Under the pieces are notes generated by a model. The model did not search any database. It saw only the letters and a program-made list of their open reading frames with translations, and had not been told where the DNA came from. A stretch of 64,000 bases of DNA from Novosphingobium sp. AP12 (lineage in GTDB: Bacteria; Pseudomonadota; Alphaproteobacteria; Sphingomonadales; Sphingomonadaceae). The stretch spans positions 1 through 64,000 of the forward strand of contig NZ_AKKE01000157.1 in the NCBI RefSeq assembly GCF_000281975.1, given 5' to 3'. Numbering within the stretch: the first letter of the stretch is position 1; each line of letters begins with the position of its first letter. Below are positions 18,082 through 27,410 of the stretch, in pieces. The position numbers and the translations under genes were made by a program.

Positions 18082-18291
18082 ATGACACCGAACAGGATTG
18101 AAACACTGTCGGACCCTGCCAGCGGGCATGTGTTTGCGGAAGTGTACAAAGGCGAAGCCTCTGCCCCCGTCATGCGGTCTGCGGCCGCCTTCGCCTCGCA
18201 TGATGAGCTGGCCGACCAGGTGCTGGAACCGCTGCGCACCCACTTCCCCGACCACTCCCCATTCGTTGAGGACCAGACAATCGGCATCTAG
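18082..18291 (+). CDS. small hypothetical protein
   Basis: A 69-residue open frame with an AAAGGA-like ribosome site and amino-acid use like real protein: an amphipathic helix (ASHDELADQVLEPLRTHFPDH) after a strand-like N terminus (RIETLSDPASGHVFAEVYKG). Hydrophilic, no signal peptide. I do not recognise the family. Isolated between gene-free stretches, so coding status is only moderately likely. Confidence 0.45.
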   Translation: MTPNRIETLSDPASGHVFAEVYKGEASAPVMRSAAAFASHDELADQVLEPLRTHFPDHSPFVEDQTIGI

Positions 18292-18678
18292 CCTCAGCGA
18301 ATTCCGGGATCTACAACTGTTACCCGCAGCGCTCTCGAATCCTGCGGGCGCGGGCAGCTTAACCTTGTAACAGAGCCGATTAAGACCACTAACGTCGCGA
18401 AGCCTGCGGCATCTTGCAAAATCCGGGAGCAGCCGCGCGAAAGTTGGCCATCCGCTCGCGCCTATAGGCACAGCGTCCGGCACGACCATGCTGTCTTTCG
18501 CTCACCTAGTGGCACCACGTGCGTATCTGCGTGAGGCGCCCTGACCCTGAGCCCGGCTAAGAAAACAGCGATGGCTGAGCCGGGCCGCGATTCGATGTCC
18601 CGTCCGCGACCGAGCGGCCCGACAAGCACATCTGAGCGCTTACTATGGCGAATAGGGCCGCCTTATATCAGCCGGCTA
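18292..18678. other. intergenic, nothing recognised
   Basis: About 387 bases without a supported gene, repeat or signal. Confidence 0.35.
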
Positions 18679-18906
18679 TTATCCGGCCTGATCGTTGCCG
18701 GGTTTAAGCTTTTCCGGATCGATCGCCAGCATAGGCCCCACCACCCAATAGTACGTTTCCAGCAGCGCATCGCAAAGGCGCGGCGTTTCCCAATGCAGGT
18801 CGCCTGCGATCAAGGTCAGCCAACGATGCAGGTTGGCGGTGCGGGTCAACGAGCGGCTCACTGTCGCCATGTGGGATGGTGCTTCGTTTCCTGCAACGTT
18901 GCCCAA
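18679..18906 (-). CDS. small hypothetical protein
   Basis: A 75-residue frame. From an internal Met (MATVSRSLTRTANLHRW) it gives a compact aromatic-rich sequence (WLTLIAGDLHWETPRLCDALLETYYWVVGPML) that looks protein-like. No ribosome site is obvious at either the TTG (18906) or the internal ATG. The family is not recognised and no neighbour suggests a role. Confidence 0.4.
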   Translation of the reverse strand: MGNVAGNEAPSHMATVSRSLTRTANLHRWLTLIAGDLHWETPRLCDALLETYYWVVGPMLAIDPEKLKPGNDQAG

Positions 18907-19090
18907 GGATTATCAGGAAACCGCCTCGAGGAGCCCAACGTCGTCGGAATATATCTACGGCCAAGCGACAATCACAATATCCTGCTGTCGGAAGATACAG
19001 AATTCCGCGGGACTTGGCCCGGGTCAGATTGCGTTTGGCTCATGATAAATGTTCGGTATTCGCCGGTTCTTCCCCGTTCCAAGATCCAAT

Positions 19091-19450
19091 CTAGGCCCTA
19101 TCGGATACTGCGCGGCGCAGTGTCTCAGCGAGCTCCGCCTGTGGGCAAGGCTTAAGGCAGAAATATGCGCCGGGATATCGCGTCCTTACCCCAGAGGTAT
19201 CCGAAATTCCTGAGTGAAATATGATCGGCACACCCGCGTCGCGCAGGCGATCCGCGACAGGAAAAACATCGCCGTCAGCCAAGCTTATGTCCAAAATTGC
19301 ACAATCGGGCAATCGTCGATCCAGAAGCGCAAGCGCGCCGCTGACCGAGCCACATGGACGCAGCGCCATAAATCCCGCTTCGAAAACCGTGTCCTCGAGG
19401 TCGAGGGCAACGAACGGGGCATCATCGACGATCAGGACTTCAATGGTCAT
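19091..19450 (-). CDS. single-domain response regulator
   Basis: A 119-residue stand-alone receiver: acidic pair in LIVDDAP, phospho-acceptor Asp in CAILDISLADGD, Ser switch in IIFHSG and the Lys in FCLKPC. It has no output domain. Like the receiver at 6520 it belongs to the group that works with HWE kinases, here with the typical ALDLEDTVFEAGF helix. The ATG at 19450 gives a clean receiver start, though the frame is open back to 19627 and an ATG 10 codons earlier is possible. It is divergent from the Sel1 operon at 19692. Confidence 0.85.
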   Translation of the reverse strand: MTIEVLIVDDAPFVALDLEDTVFEAGFMALRPCGSVSGALALLDRRLPDCAILDISLADGDVFPVADRLRDAGVPIIFHSGISDTSGVRTRYPGAYFCLKPCPQAELAETLRRAVSDRA

Positions 19451-19691
19451 CAAAAAACTCTGCTTGCAATCATTTGGCATGAAGGCCGCCAAGGCTCTCC
19501 GGTTCCGCGCCATGGCAGGCCCCTCCTGAACGGCGGCTGCCTGAAAGGCACGAATTGACGGAGCCCGGCCCGACGATTTTTTCAATTTTGTGATCCCTAC
19601 AGTGATCGCATTGCCGCCCGGAAACAAACAGCTGCAGTTGTAAGCTGCGGCTTTTGCCGTCTAAAGTCTTCGTAATGGCCGGGGAGTTTGG

Positions 19692-20612
19692 ATGAAACTT
19701 GGAATTCTCGCCTGCGGGTTGGCCATGCTGTCGCCCTCGGCGGCGCAGGCGCGGGCCTCGCAGTGGTGGTATGTTACGCAGGGCGCTGACAAGGTGCTGT
19801 TCGTCGACGTCGAATCCATCGTGCACGATGGCGACACGGTGCGGTATGAGGCGAGCCAGATCCTGCGCGAGCCAGACAACCCCGCTGCTTCGCTGCGCGC
19901 CTCCATGATCGGCGACTGCCACGACGACACCGAAACGTGGGACCTGGTCCTGCGCTACGGCGCCGATGACGAAAGGCTCGATAAGACGGCGCTGAGCTAC
20001 GCCGGCCCCAACTCTGTAAAGGCCGGATCGGTGGGGGCAGCCCAGTTGCAGTTCGTCTGCGCTGCCGATCGAACCCGGACCGGCGGCTTCCCTCTGGCGA
20101 TCGACCAGGTCGCTTTCGCCGAAGCGCTGATCGCCGACACCGAGGCTTCGGTCAGTCCGGAAGACCTGCACGAACGGATGCGCGGGGATCCCAGGGTTCC
20201 CGTCATCCGCTCGACGGCACCCGCGCCTGATACCTTCGGAACGGCGCAGGCGACCACTGCGGGTCACGCCGTCGTCCCGCCGCGCGACTATGCCAAAGGC
20301 ATGCAGATCCCCGACGCCAGGAATTACGATACGATCGAAAGCGGCACGATCTACGACATCGCCTATCGCGGGATCGAGAGCGGAGAGCTGACCTTCGACT
20401 TGCGCGGCTACAGCATCGATGATCTCACGCATCCGAGCAGCGCCCAGACGATGCGCTTTCCGGCTTCCCAAAAGACAATCCGTGTCCGCGACATCGAGAT
20501 CGAGGTTCTCGCTGCCACGCCGCAGGAGCTGCGCTTCCGCGCAAGCCTTGCTCCGATGGAAGGTGACGATGCGCCCTTCGTATGCGCCGATCCGGCGTGT
20601 GCGACGCTATGA
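19692..20612 (+). CDS. secreted WWYV-RDY two-domain protein
   Basis: A 306-residue exported protein of unknown function: signal peptide (about 1-20, ending AAQARA), then two domains named here from their motifs. The N-terminal WWYV domain (about 22-155) has SQWWYVTQGADKVLFVD and FPLAIDQVAFAEALIAD. The C-terminal RDY domain (about 195-285) has VPPRDYAKGMQIPDA and GTIYDIAYRGIESGELTFDLRGY, then a beta-rich RVRDIEIEVL end and a Cys pair near the C terminus. Both domains recur at 30.1-32.3 kb, but there the WWYV domain is fused to Sel1 repeats and RDY stands alone. Its stop overlaps the next gene (ATGA), so translation is coupled. Confidence 0.8.
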   Translation: MKLGILACGLAMLSPSAAQARASQWWYVTQGADKVLFVDVESIVHDGDTVRYEASQILREPDNPAASLRASMIGDCHDDTETWDLVLRYGADDERLDKTALSYAGPNSVKAGSVGAAQLQFVCAADRTRTGGFPLAIDQVAFAEALIADTEASVSPEDLHERMRGDPRVPVIRSTAPAPDTFGTAQATTAGHAVVPPRDYAKGMQIPDARNYDTIESGTIYDIAYRGIESGELTFDLRGYSIDDLTHPSSAQTMRFPASQKTIRVRDIEIEVLAATPQELRFRASLAPMEGDDAPFVCADPACATL

Positions 20613-21601
20613 TCCGCGCCATCGCATTGTTGGTTGCCTTGCTCACCGGGCCGGCGCAAGCTCAGGACGTCGCCAAGATCGACCCTGTCATCGAACTGCA
20701 AACGCTGTGCGAGGACAAGGATGGCAGCGCCTGTACCCGCCTTGGCGACCGGCTTCTCGAAGGAAACGGGGTTGCGCGCGACGATGCGCGAGGCGTTGCG
20801 ATCTTGGGCAAAGCCTGTCAACTCGGCGACATGCCGGGCTGCACGATGACCGGCTTCGCCTACGGCAAGGGGCAAGGCGTCGCACAATCAGCCGATACCG
20901 CGCGCGCCTATTACGCTTACGCCTGCCATGGCGGCGAGGCGACCGGATGTTCCAACCTCGGCCTTGCCTATATCAACGGAGACGGCGTCCCCAAGGATGA
21001 TGCCCGCGCCGCCGCGCTTTTCCAGCAGGCCTGCACGAACAACTCGACCGCAGGCTGTGCGAATCTGGGGGCGTCGTACTCGCTGGGAAGAGGCGTGCCG
21101 CGCGATCATCGCAGAGCGGCGCGGTTGTTGAGGCAAGCCTGCGACGCCGACGATCAGCACGCCTGCTACAACCTGGGCGTGCTTTACCGCGATGGCCTGG
21201 GCATGAGACGTAATTACGAGCGCGCCCTCGCGCTGTTCGAACCCTCGTGCGAGGCGAAGGACCCCAGCGCCTGCGGCAATCTCGCCAATATGGTCGACGA
21301 TGGCCGGGGCGCGCCCAAAGACCGTCAACGCGCCCTCGCTCTGCATGATGCGGCATGCACGCTGGGCGAAGCGGAAAGCTGCTTTGCTCTAGGCCGAGCA
21401 TACCAAACCGGAAACGGCCGCAAGCGTGACGACGTCAGGGCCCTTGCCTTGTTGGAGCGTAGCCTGGCGCTGGACCCAAAGACCCCATCCGCCGGCCATG
21501 CCGCGAACGCCATCGCTATCGCAAGGGCAGCAATTGCCGGCAGGCCGGGCAACACTAAGAAGGAAGACGGGCCGTCAAATCGTGAAGCCCATGAGGAATA
21601 G
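20609..21601 (+). CDS. secreted Cys-rich Sel1 (HcpA-like) repeat protein
   Basis: A 330-residue exported protein: signal peptide (about 1-18, ending AQAQ) and seven consecutive 36-residue Sel1-like repeats (about 32-285). Each begins with Cys and has a second Cys 8 residues on, as in C-x7-C-x-x-LG...G.GV..D..RA. The Cys pairing is that of Helicobacter Hcp proteins, whose repeats are disulphide-linked helical hairpins used for protein contacts. A basic tail follows. The start ATG overlaps the previous stop. The repeats match those of the 30768 gene one to one, including the last four and the LALDP-like ending, so the two arrays are paralogues. Confidence 0.85.
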   Translation: MIRAIALLVALLTGPAQAQDVAKIDPVIELQTLCEDKDGSACTRLGDRLLEGNGVARDDARGVAILGKACQLGDMPGCTMTGFAYGKGQGVAQSADTARAYYAYACHGGEATGCSNLGLAYINGDGVPKDDARAAALFQQACTNNSTAGCANLGASYSLGRGVPRDHRRAARLLRQACDADDQHACYNLGVLYRDGLGMRRNYERALALFEPSCEAKDPSACGNLANMVDDGRGAPKDRQRALALHDAACTLGEAESCFALGRAYQTGNGRKRDDVRALALLERSLALDPKTPSAGHAANAIAIARAAIAGRPGNTKKEDGPSNREAHEE

Positions 21602-21605
21602 ATCG

Positions 21606-22847
21606 ATGCGATATATTGCCCATGCCCTCATCACGATCCTGGCCGTTTTGTGGACGGCTGCGGCGGCCGCGTCCGATCCCCGCTCGGAGGACCCCGTGGT
21701 GACCTGCCGGATCGAGGGGCAGGATCGCGAGATTTCGATCTCGATCACGGGCACGCTCGCCACTTATCGTTACGGCTCGGCCCTGCGAAAGCCCGAACTG
21801 ACGCTGATCAGCCCCTTGGCGGATCTCGACTATCGCCGGAAGAACGGCCCGGGCGACACGATCGACGAGATCGTGACCTTCACCAACGGCGACACCGCTT
21901 ATCGCATGGCGGCAGGTTTCAGGAACGGAGCCGCGCCAGACCCGACCGCTCTCCAGCCCTTCGCAACGCTGACGGTCACCCGCGCCGGTAAAACCTTGAC
22001 CGCGCTGAACTGCCGGCCGGACAGCATCAGGCGGGTCCACGACCGCTTCCTGGCGCGCATGCGCGACATCGGCCGGGAACGGTCTTCCGATGGCGAATCG
22101 TTTCCGAACTACGAGATCCAGTATCCGGCGCCCGCCAACCGGTCCCCGCCCTGCAAGGAAGACTTCAACGTCGATACCTGCTGGAGCCGGGGCGTCGAGG
22201 CCGCGCGCGGCGGCGATCTGCCCGGTGCGCTCGGTCACTACGACATGTCCTGCGAGGCGGGGTTCAACGACTTTGGCTGCTACGAGGCGGGAAAACTCTA
22301 TCTGCAGAACCGCCAGCTGCGCGATTATGCCAAGGCCCAGGAGCGGTTCACGCGCGTGTGCGACGGCAACGACCCGGGGCGTGGGCCCTATGCCTGCAAG
22401 TATCTGGGCTGGATGCACCTGACCGCGACCGGGGTCAGCCGCGATCTCGACAAGGCATGGTCCAGGCTGGCGCTCGCCTGCTTCCTGCACAACGACGCCG
22501 ACATGATCGATCCCGAAGGGTGTCACTTTTTTGCCAAGACGGTCGCCGCCGTGCGCGCAGCTGCGCCGAGCCGCTACGCGAGGGCGGACTTCCTGGCCTA
22601 TGTGGCGCTTTCGCAGGCCTGTACCGACGACGCCAGGACGGTCTGCGACGAAGCGCGGGCGCTGTACCGGGCCGGCGCCGGACAGCACGCGCCCTGGATA
22701 AAGTCCTGTGACGCGGCGGTCCGGGCCAACCGGACATTCTCTTCGTGCGAGGAGATGGCGCGCTTCCGGGGAGACTACGAAACCGCCATGGCCACACGCC
22801 GAAATCTCAAGGCCATGTTTCTGGCTGCGCTCAACAATCTAAGCTGA
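21606..22847 (+). CDS. secreted protein with Sel1-like C-terminal half
   Basis: A 413-residue exported protein, third gene of the operon. Signal peptide (about 1-22, ending AAAAAS), then a beta-rich N-terminal domain (about 30-150, with CRIEGQDREISISITG and TYRYG) containing a Cys pair, then a helical, Cys-containing region (about 180-400) with Sel1/TPR-like units (CWSRGVEAARGGDLPGAL, YDMSCEAGFNDFGCYEAGKLYL, CKYLGWMHLTATGVSRDLDKAW). The ATG at 21606 has GAGGA 8 bases upstream, located inside the end of the previous gene. Function unknown; co-expression suggests it acts with the two preceding secreted proteins, outside the cytoplasm. Confidence 0.78.
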   Translation: MRYIAHALITILAVLWTAAAAASDPRSEDPVVTCRIEGQDREISISITGTLATYRYGSALRKPELTLISPLADLDYRRKNGPGDTIDEIVTFTNGDTAYRMAAGFRNGAAPDPTALQPFATLTVTRAGKTLTALNCRPDSIRRVHDRFLARMRDIGRERSSDGESFPNYEIQYPAPANRSPPCKEDFNVDTCWSRGVEAARGGDLPGALGHYDMSCEAGFNDFGCYEAGKLYLQNRQLRDYAKAQERFTRVCDGNDPGRGPYACKYLGWMHLTATGVSRDLDKAWSRLALACFLHNDADMIDPEGCHFFAKTVAAVRAAAPSRYARADFLAYVALSQACTDDARTVCDEARALYRAGAGQHAPWIKSCDAAVRANRTFSSCEEMARFRGDYETAMATRRNLKAMFLAALNNLS

Positions 22848-22870
22848 GTGAATGCGTCCGGGTCACGGCG

Positions 22871-23395
22871 TCAGGTGACGCTGCGATCGGGATTCTCTGC
22901 GTTGGAGCCGGACAGGATGGCCTTAGCGCGCTCGGACATGTCAACCGCCGGTGGGAACAGGGCCAGGGCCGCTCCCGCTGCCGCCGTTGTGCCGACGTTG
23001 ACGGCGAATGTCAGCAGTTCGCCGCGAAACTGCATTTCGATGTTCACCGTTTTCCAGACGGTCCTGACCTCGATCCGCGCGATGTCATCGAAACGGCGTT
23101 CGTGTCGTCGGATCATCCGATACCTGATGCCTGACGCGAAAATGACCAGCGATGGATTGGCATTGTTGGACGCGAGCGCGAACCACCAAGGCAGCCCCCT
23201 GACGCCCGCGAACGCGGCGAGAACCGGGATCACCTTGCCGCCTTCCGCGTCGGTGCGGATCGGCTCCTGCGTACCGCCCGCCGAACGCCGTTTGGCGAAG
23301 CGGCAGATGATGTAGATCGATCCGCCGACGACGATCGCCTGAAACAGCAGAATGGCCGCGGTGCCAAGCACGGTTGTCAGGGTGCTTGGCATCAT
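22871..23395 (-). CDS. membrane protein of unknown function
   Basis: A 174-residue protein with an N-terminal membrane helix (LTTVLGTAAILLFQAIVVGGSIYIICRFA), a soluble beta-rich central part with WWFALASNNANPSLVIFASGIRYRMIRR and IEVRTVWKTVNIEMQF, and a weaker hydrophobic C-terminal segment (GTTAAAGAALALFPP). No family is recognised; the layout resembles PH-like or membrane-anchored domains. It converges on the Sel1 operon with 23 bases between stops. Two adjacent Met codons make the start uncertain by one residue. Confidence 0.65.
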   Translation of the reverse strand: MMPSTLTTVLGTAAILLFQAIVVGGSIYIICRFAKRRSAGGTQEPIRTDAEGGKVIPVLAAFAGVRGLPWWFALASNNANPSLVIFASGIRYRMIRRHERRFDDIARIEVRTVWKTVNIEMQFRGELLTFAVNVGTTAAAGAALALFPPAVDMSERAKAILSGSNAENPDRSVT

Positions 23396-23428
23396 CGGCC
23401 AGCGCCAGGCCCCGCGTCGCCGGGAGCT

Positions 23429-23848
23429 TCACTCATCGATCATCATGACACGAAGAGATGTCTCGAGCTGGAGCGCCCGATCCCGGATGACCGCAGCGGA
23501 GGCCGCCGCTTGCATCGGTACGTACATCGTCCCTTGCCGCGTCTCATACAAAGCCGTTCGCGCCGACTCGTCGGCGCTACGAAAGGCAAGCCATGCCCGC
23601 TGCGCCGATCGCAGCCGGGCGGCTTCAGGCGGAGCCAGTCTCTGCAGCAGTTGGCCGTAAGCGGTGTTCATTCTCCGGTCGTAGTCACGGGCCGCCGCCA
23701 CCTCGCACTCGGTCTGCCCGGCGGTGCTTGCGGCTGCGGGAGCATCGAGACAGCGCTGCGACGCGGCTTCGGTGCGATCCTCGCTGGCGGGCGACGCCGT
23801 GGCCGCCGTCGAGATCGCCAGCGAGAGGATGCAGAAAGACCGTATCAC
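23429..23848 (-). CDS. LprI-like (DUF1311) periplasmic protein
   Basis: A 139-residue exported protein with a signal peptide (MIRSFCILSLAISTAATA) from a GTG start. The mature part has the LprI N-terminal/DUF1311 pattern: QTECEVAAARDYDRRMNTAYGQLLQRL, then LRSAQRAWLAFRSADE. LprI of Mycobacterium inhibits lysozyme; most family members are periplasmic proteins of unknown role. A Cys pair (CLDAP, TECE) fits the domain. It lies 33 bases upstream of the membrane protein gene 22871-23395 on the same strand, so the two may form an operon. Confidence 0.82.
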   Translation of the reverse strand: MIRSFCILSLAISTAATASPASEDRTEAASQRCLDAPAAASTAGQTECEVAAARDYDRRMNTAYGQLLQRLAPPEAARLRSAQRAWLAFRSADESARTALYETRQGTMYVPMQAAASAAVIRDRALQLETSLRVMMIDE

Positions 23849-23896
23849 TGCAAAAGTCGCTTCGAGCGACAGCAGCCGGTAGCGCCGCCCATCATG

Positions 23897-24244
23897 TCAC
23901 CCGCCATTCCGGACCTGTTTACGCCAGCCCAGAACGCCGCCTAGGGTCACTACGAGGCCAATACCAAGGAGGAACATAGCCAGGGCATTCCCGCCGATCT
24001 CCTGGTTGTTGCTGGCGCTGATCGACGCTGCAGCCTGGTTGGCGTCGGTCGCCGTCATCGCTGCCGCAAAGGCAGCTTCATCGCAGCGGCCCAGCATCTC
24101 GTTGCCCTGCCCCCTCATGCGTTCCTGGCACAGTACGGTCTGGCCGGGATCCGCTTTGGGCGGCCCGCCCGCAAGGCTCATGAACACTCCCAGGCCAAGC
24201 AAAACGATGCCGATAAGCAGGAGGAGGCGCAGGTTCTGTCTCAT
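23897..24244 (-). CDS. small two-helix membrane protein
   Basis: A 115-residue protein with two membrane spans, LLLLIGIVLLGLGVFMSLAG at the N terminus and ALAMFLLGIGLVVTLGGVLGW at the C terminus, joined by a roughly 50-residue external loop with two Cys (VLCQERM and GRCDEAAF) that may pair. GGAGAG lies 9 bases before the ATG. I do not recognise the family. It is the first of three minus-strand envelope genes (with 23429 and 22871). Confidence 0.6.
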   Translation of the reverse strand: MRQNLRLLLLIGIVLLGLGVFMSLAGGPPKADPGQTVLCQERMRGQGNEMLGRCDEAAFAAAMTATDANQAAASISASNNQEIGGNALAMFLLGIGLVVTLGGVLGWRKQVRNGG

Positions 24245-24354
24245 CGGCGGTACTCTCCAGGTTCATGCTGCCGCAACGTGCGGCTCGACCGGGGTGTTCC
24301 ATGAGGCTGGTGCTGACATCGCCTCGACGCGGTGCCCCGCGCCGAGGGACCCCA

Positions 24355-27285
24355 TTACCCCTTTAGGCTACGGCTGTAGAGCCAGCCGATGCCGATCAGG
24401 CTGAAGCCCAGGGCGAGGAAGGAGCCGATGCGCAGCAGGCCCTCCAGGCCGGACGCATCGAACAGGAACACCTTCACCACCGCCAGGAGGATCAGCACCA
24501 GAGAGGCAATCCGCCAATCGCGCAGGCCGCTGCGGATGCCCCACAGCAGGAACCCGAGCGCGAGCGCAATGCCGAGGACGGACCGGCAGATATTCTCGAC
24601 CTCGTCGATTTCGGTGACGGTCAGCAGATTGCCACAGAACAGCTGCCGCAGCGTGGCGAAGGCGAACAGCAGGATCAGCCCCATCCGTAGCAGGTCCGTA
24701 GGGCGCTTCACCCGCGCGGCGGCCTCAGGCGCGATCCAGCCAAACAGCGACAGCGCCGCAAAAGCGATGCCGAAGGCGGGAAGCAGCAGGTTCACCAGTG
24801 GCCATGGCCCGACCGCCTGCGCGTCCCAGAGCGGATCGTGGAGAAGCACCGTGTAAAGCAGGTTGTGAGCCGCGCCCGCGCCGACAAGGGCCAAGGCGAC
24901 GTCGCGGACGCGCAGGACCCGCCAGACCCCGACACCCGCGCCGATGAGGGCGACTTCCCACAGCGTCCGCTCGGCAAGCCCGATCCGCACGAAGCTCGCC
25001 GGGTCGCCGATCAGCAACAGGTGCTTGTACAAGATGTGGACGCCCACCAGCAGCAGCGCACCGATCAGCGCCAGCGCGCCCTTGCGCACGACGTTGGGCA
25101 AGTCCCCGCCCGTCCGCCACAGCACGCACGCGCAGGCGAGCGCCGGCACCAGCAGGCGCTGCGCCGTCATCCCGGGTGCGGGGAGGTTCATGGCGAAGAC
25201 CGGATCGCCGGACAGCGACATCAGCCCGGAAACCATCCAGCGGCCCAGGGGCTCAAGCGCCCAAAGAATGATGAAGGCCGCAAGCGTCACCAGCGTCGGG
25301 GCCAGACGAAGCGCGGGCCTGCGCCAGGTCGCCTCGGCAAGAACCACGAACACGGCGGCGGCGGTGATGGCTAGCCACGGGGCCGGCACGACCTGTGCCA
25401 CCAGGCCATAACCTAGCACGGTCGCGACGGGCTGCAGCAGGAGCGCCAGGCGCCTGTCCGCATGGTGCCAGGCGAACGCCACGCCGGTCAGCGCGACGGC
25501 AGCCCAGCGCAGCACCGCCTGTCCCACGTGAGGCACGGCGGCGGTCTCGAAGAAGCGGCTCAACTCGGTCGCGGCGACGTCAGTGATGGGAAGCGCAAGG
25601 ATCGCCCCGGTCTGGAAGACCAGCGCGCCCACCGACACTCGATCGTCCCTGGCTCCGATCCCAAGCGCCAGAAGCGCGGCCGCGACGAAGGCAATCGCGA
25701 TCGGTACCGCCCACGCCGACAGCCCGACCAGCGCGGCGAGGACAACAAGCAGCCCCGACCCCGAGGCCAACAGCGCGAACCGCGCGTCGTCGCGGCGTGT
25801 CGGTCGTCGCCAGCCCATAGCCGCGCCGATAGCCGGCAGGCCCGCGAAGAGAAGCGCCAGCAAGGCGAAGCGCAGGCCCTGTCCCGGCGCCGCGGTGTAG
25901 AATTGGCCGAACGACAGTGCATAACCACCCAGCGAGACGGCGCCGAGCAACCCGACCTCCATCAGCCCGCCCCTGTCACGCCAGAGGTTGCGCAAGGCAT
26001 GGCCGCCATAGATCAGGACGATGCCAGCGATCACGGCCGCCAAGAGCGTCATGCCCGGCGAGGGCCAGAGCGCCACCAGGCCGAGCGCCGTCAGCACGGG
26101 CACCGCGACGACCTTGCGCAGCATCGGCGTGCGCCCCGCGAGCCAGACGAAGGCCAGCGACAGCAATCCGTAGAGTCCCCAGGTCAGCGGCGCAAACCCA
26201 CCTGTCGCCACCAGCAGCGCAAGCTGCAAGGCGGCAACGACCGCCGCGCCGACGTGCAGGACGGGCACGGCGTGCCGGTCGAAACTCAGCGCGGGCAGGC
26301 CGAGGCCCAGCAGCAGCATGAGCAGCCCCAGCGACAGCGTGGCGGCATTGTCCAGCCCGCCCAGCACGATCAGGGCCAGGCTCCAGCCCGCCCCGCCTGC
26401 CAATGCACCGATGCCCAGCCAGACCCAACGCTGGCGGCGCGAGAGCAGCGTCAGGCTGCCGATCACGATCGCGAGGTAACCGGCGAGCAGCGGAACGCTC
26501 GGCGCGCTCGACTGCACCACCGCCGGCGTCGCCAGGCCGCCGACCAGTCCCAGCACCGCGCAAGGCACGCCGAAGCGCATCGCCAGAACCATCGCAAAGC
26601 CGGTGATGGCGGCGAGTCCAGCGAACGCCGCGCCGGGCCCGACGAGACCGTAGAGATTGGCGGCGGCAAGCACGGCTGCGTAGAGCCCGCCGATACCGGC
26701 ACCGGCAAGCGACTGGGCCACGCGCGGATCGCGCACCCTGTCCTCGCTCCGACGCGCCAGTTCGGCGCCTGCGATCAGTCCCGTGCCGAACAGCAGCCCC
26801 AGCATCACCCGAACGATGGGCGAGAGAAGCCCCGAATCGATCGAATATTTGACCATCAGCACGGCGGCGACGATCAGCGTGATCCCGCCCGCCCAGATCG
26901 GCAGCTTGCGTCCGAACAGGTCCTCGAGGCCAAAGCCCGGGGCTGCCGGCTTGCCGACCGGATCAACCGCTTCTTCGGTGAAGGGCGCATCTTCGTGGAT
27001 CACGACATGCGGAACATCCGGGCCTGCTTCGAATGCCGCAGCGACCACACCGGCGGTGGGCTCTGGCGGCAACCGTTCCGGTTCGACAAGCGGGATGACC
27101 GGCGCCGGGGCAAAGGTCCGTGGGTCCGCAACCTCGCGAATGGACACTGCCGATTCGGGTTGAGCCGCAGGCCCGAGCGCATAAGCGCCCCCACCCGCCG
27201 CCTGCTCCAGTCGGCCAAGCCGACGGCGCGTATCGTGCAGCAAAGCACCTAGAATGATCGTCGCTAAAAGCAGGATTTCGGTCAC
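24355..27285 (-). CDS. DUF2339 giant integral membrane protein
   Basis: A 976-residue polytopic protein of the DUF2339 family. After an N-terminal anchor and a Pro/Ala-rich linker (about 30-125) comes the conserved start of the membrane part (FGLEDLFGRKLPIWAGGITLIVAAVLMVKYSID, quoted here only in part), then more than 20 hydrophobic segments to the C terminus (LGFSLIGIGWLYSRSLKG). These proteins are widespread and uncharacterised; a transport or cell-envelope role is a guess. The start is a GTG with GGACGGG upstream. It is divergent from the hydroxylase at 27411, with a 44-bp dyad between them that could control both. Confidence 0.88.
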   Translation of the reverse strand: MTEILLLATIILGALLHDTRRRLGRLEQAAGGGAYALGPAAQPESAVSIREVADPRTFAPAPVIPLVEPERLPPEPTAGVVAAAFEAGPDVPHVVIHEDAPFTEEAVDPVGKPAAPGFGLEDLFGRKLPIWAGGITLIVAAVLMVKYSIDSGLLSPIVRVMLGLLFGTGLIAGAELARRSEDRVRDPRVAQSLAGAGIGGLYAAVLAAANLYGLVGPGAAFAGLAAITGFAMVLAMRFGVPCAVLGLVGGLATPAVVQSSAPSVPLLAGYLAIVIGSLTLLSRRQRWVWLGIGALAGGAGWSLALIVLGGLDNAATLSLGLLMLLLGLGLPALSFDRHAVPVLHVGAAVVAALQLALLVATGGFAPLTWGLYGLLSLAFVWLAGRTPMLRKVVAVPVLTALGLVALWPSPGMTLLAAVIAGIVLIYGGHALRNLWRDRGGLMEVGLLGAVSLGGYALSFGQFYTAAPGQGLRFALLALLFAGLPAIGAAMGWRRPTRRDDARFALLASGSGLLVVLAALVGLSAWAVPIAIAFVAAALLALGIGARDDRVSVGALVFQTGAILALPITDVAATELSRFFETAAVPHVGQAVLRWAAVALTGVAFAWHHADRRLALLLQPVATVLGYGLVAQVVPAPWLAITAAAVFVVLAEATWRRPALRLAPTLVTLAAFIILWALEPLGRWMVSGLMSLSGDPVFAMNLPAPGMTAQRLLVPALACACVLWRTGGDLPNVVRKGALALIGALLLVGVHILYKHLLLIGDPASFVRIGLAERTLWEVALIGAGVGVWRVLRVRDVALALVGAGAAHNLLYTVLLHDPLWDAQAVGPWPLVNLLLPAFGIAFAALSLFGWIAPEAAARVKRPTDLLRMGLILLFAFATLRQLFCGNLLTVTEIDEVENICRSVLGIALALGFLLWGIRSGLRDWRIASLVLILLAVVKVFLFDASGLEGLLRIGSFLALGFSLIGIGWLYSRSLKG

Positions 27286-27328
27286 GCCCCGTCCTTCGGT
27301 TGTGGCTGCGAGGCCTCATGCCTATCGA

Positions 27329-27372
27329 AAAATCGAACACCGTGCAATTTAAATTCGACAGTGTTCGATTTT
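27329..27372. promoter_or_regulatory. 44-bp dyad, probable regulator operator
   Basis: Twelve-base arms AAAATCGAACAC (27329-27340) and GTGTTCGATTTT (27361-27372) are perfect inverted copies. A smaller palindrome AATTTAAATT (27346-27355) shares exactly the same centre. It lies between the divergent DUF2339 and hydroxylase genes; the TetR-family protein encoded at 28552 is the natural candidate ligand (inference). Confidence 0.65.
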
Positions 27373-27410
27373 GCGCCTATAGGTTCCGTCGCGACAGGAG
27401 AGCAGGACAC

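Noticed and set aside
25462-27252. 596-codon plus-strand open frame opposite the DUF2339 gene
   Set aside because: Its Arg/Gln/Pro-rich composition is that of the antisense shadow of a high-GC membrane protein; DUF2339 explains the region.
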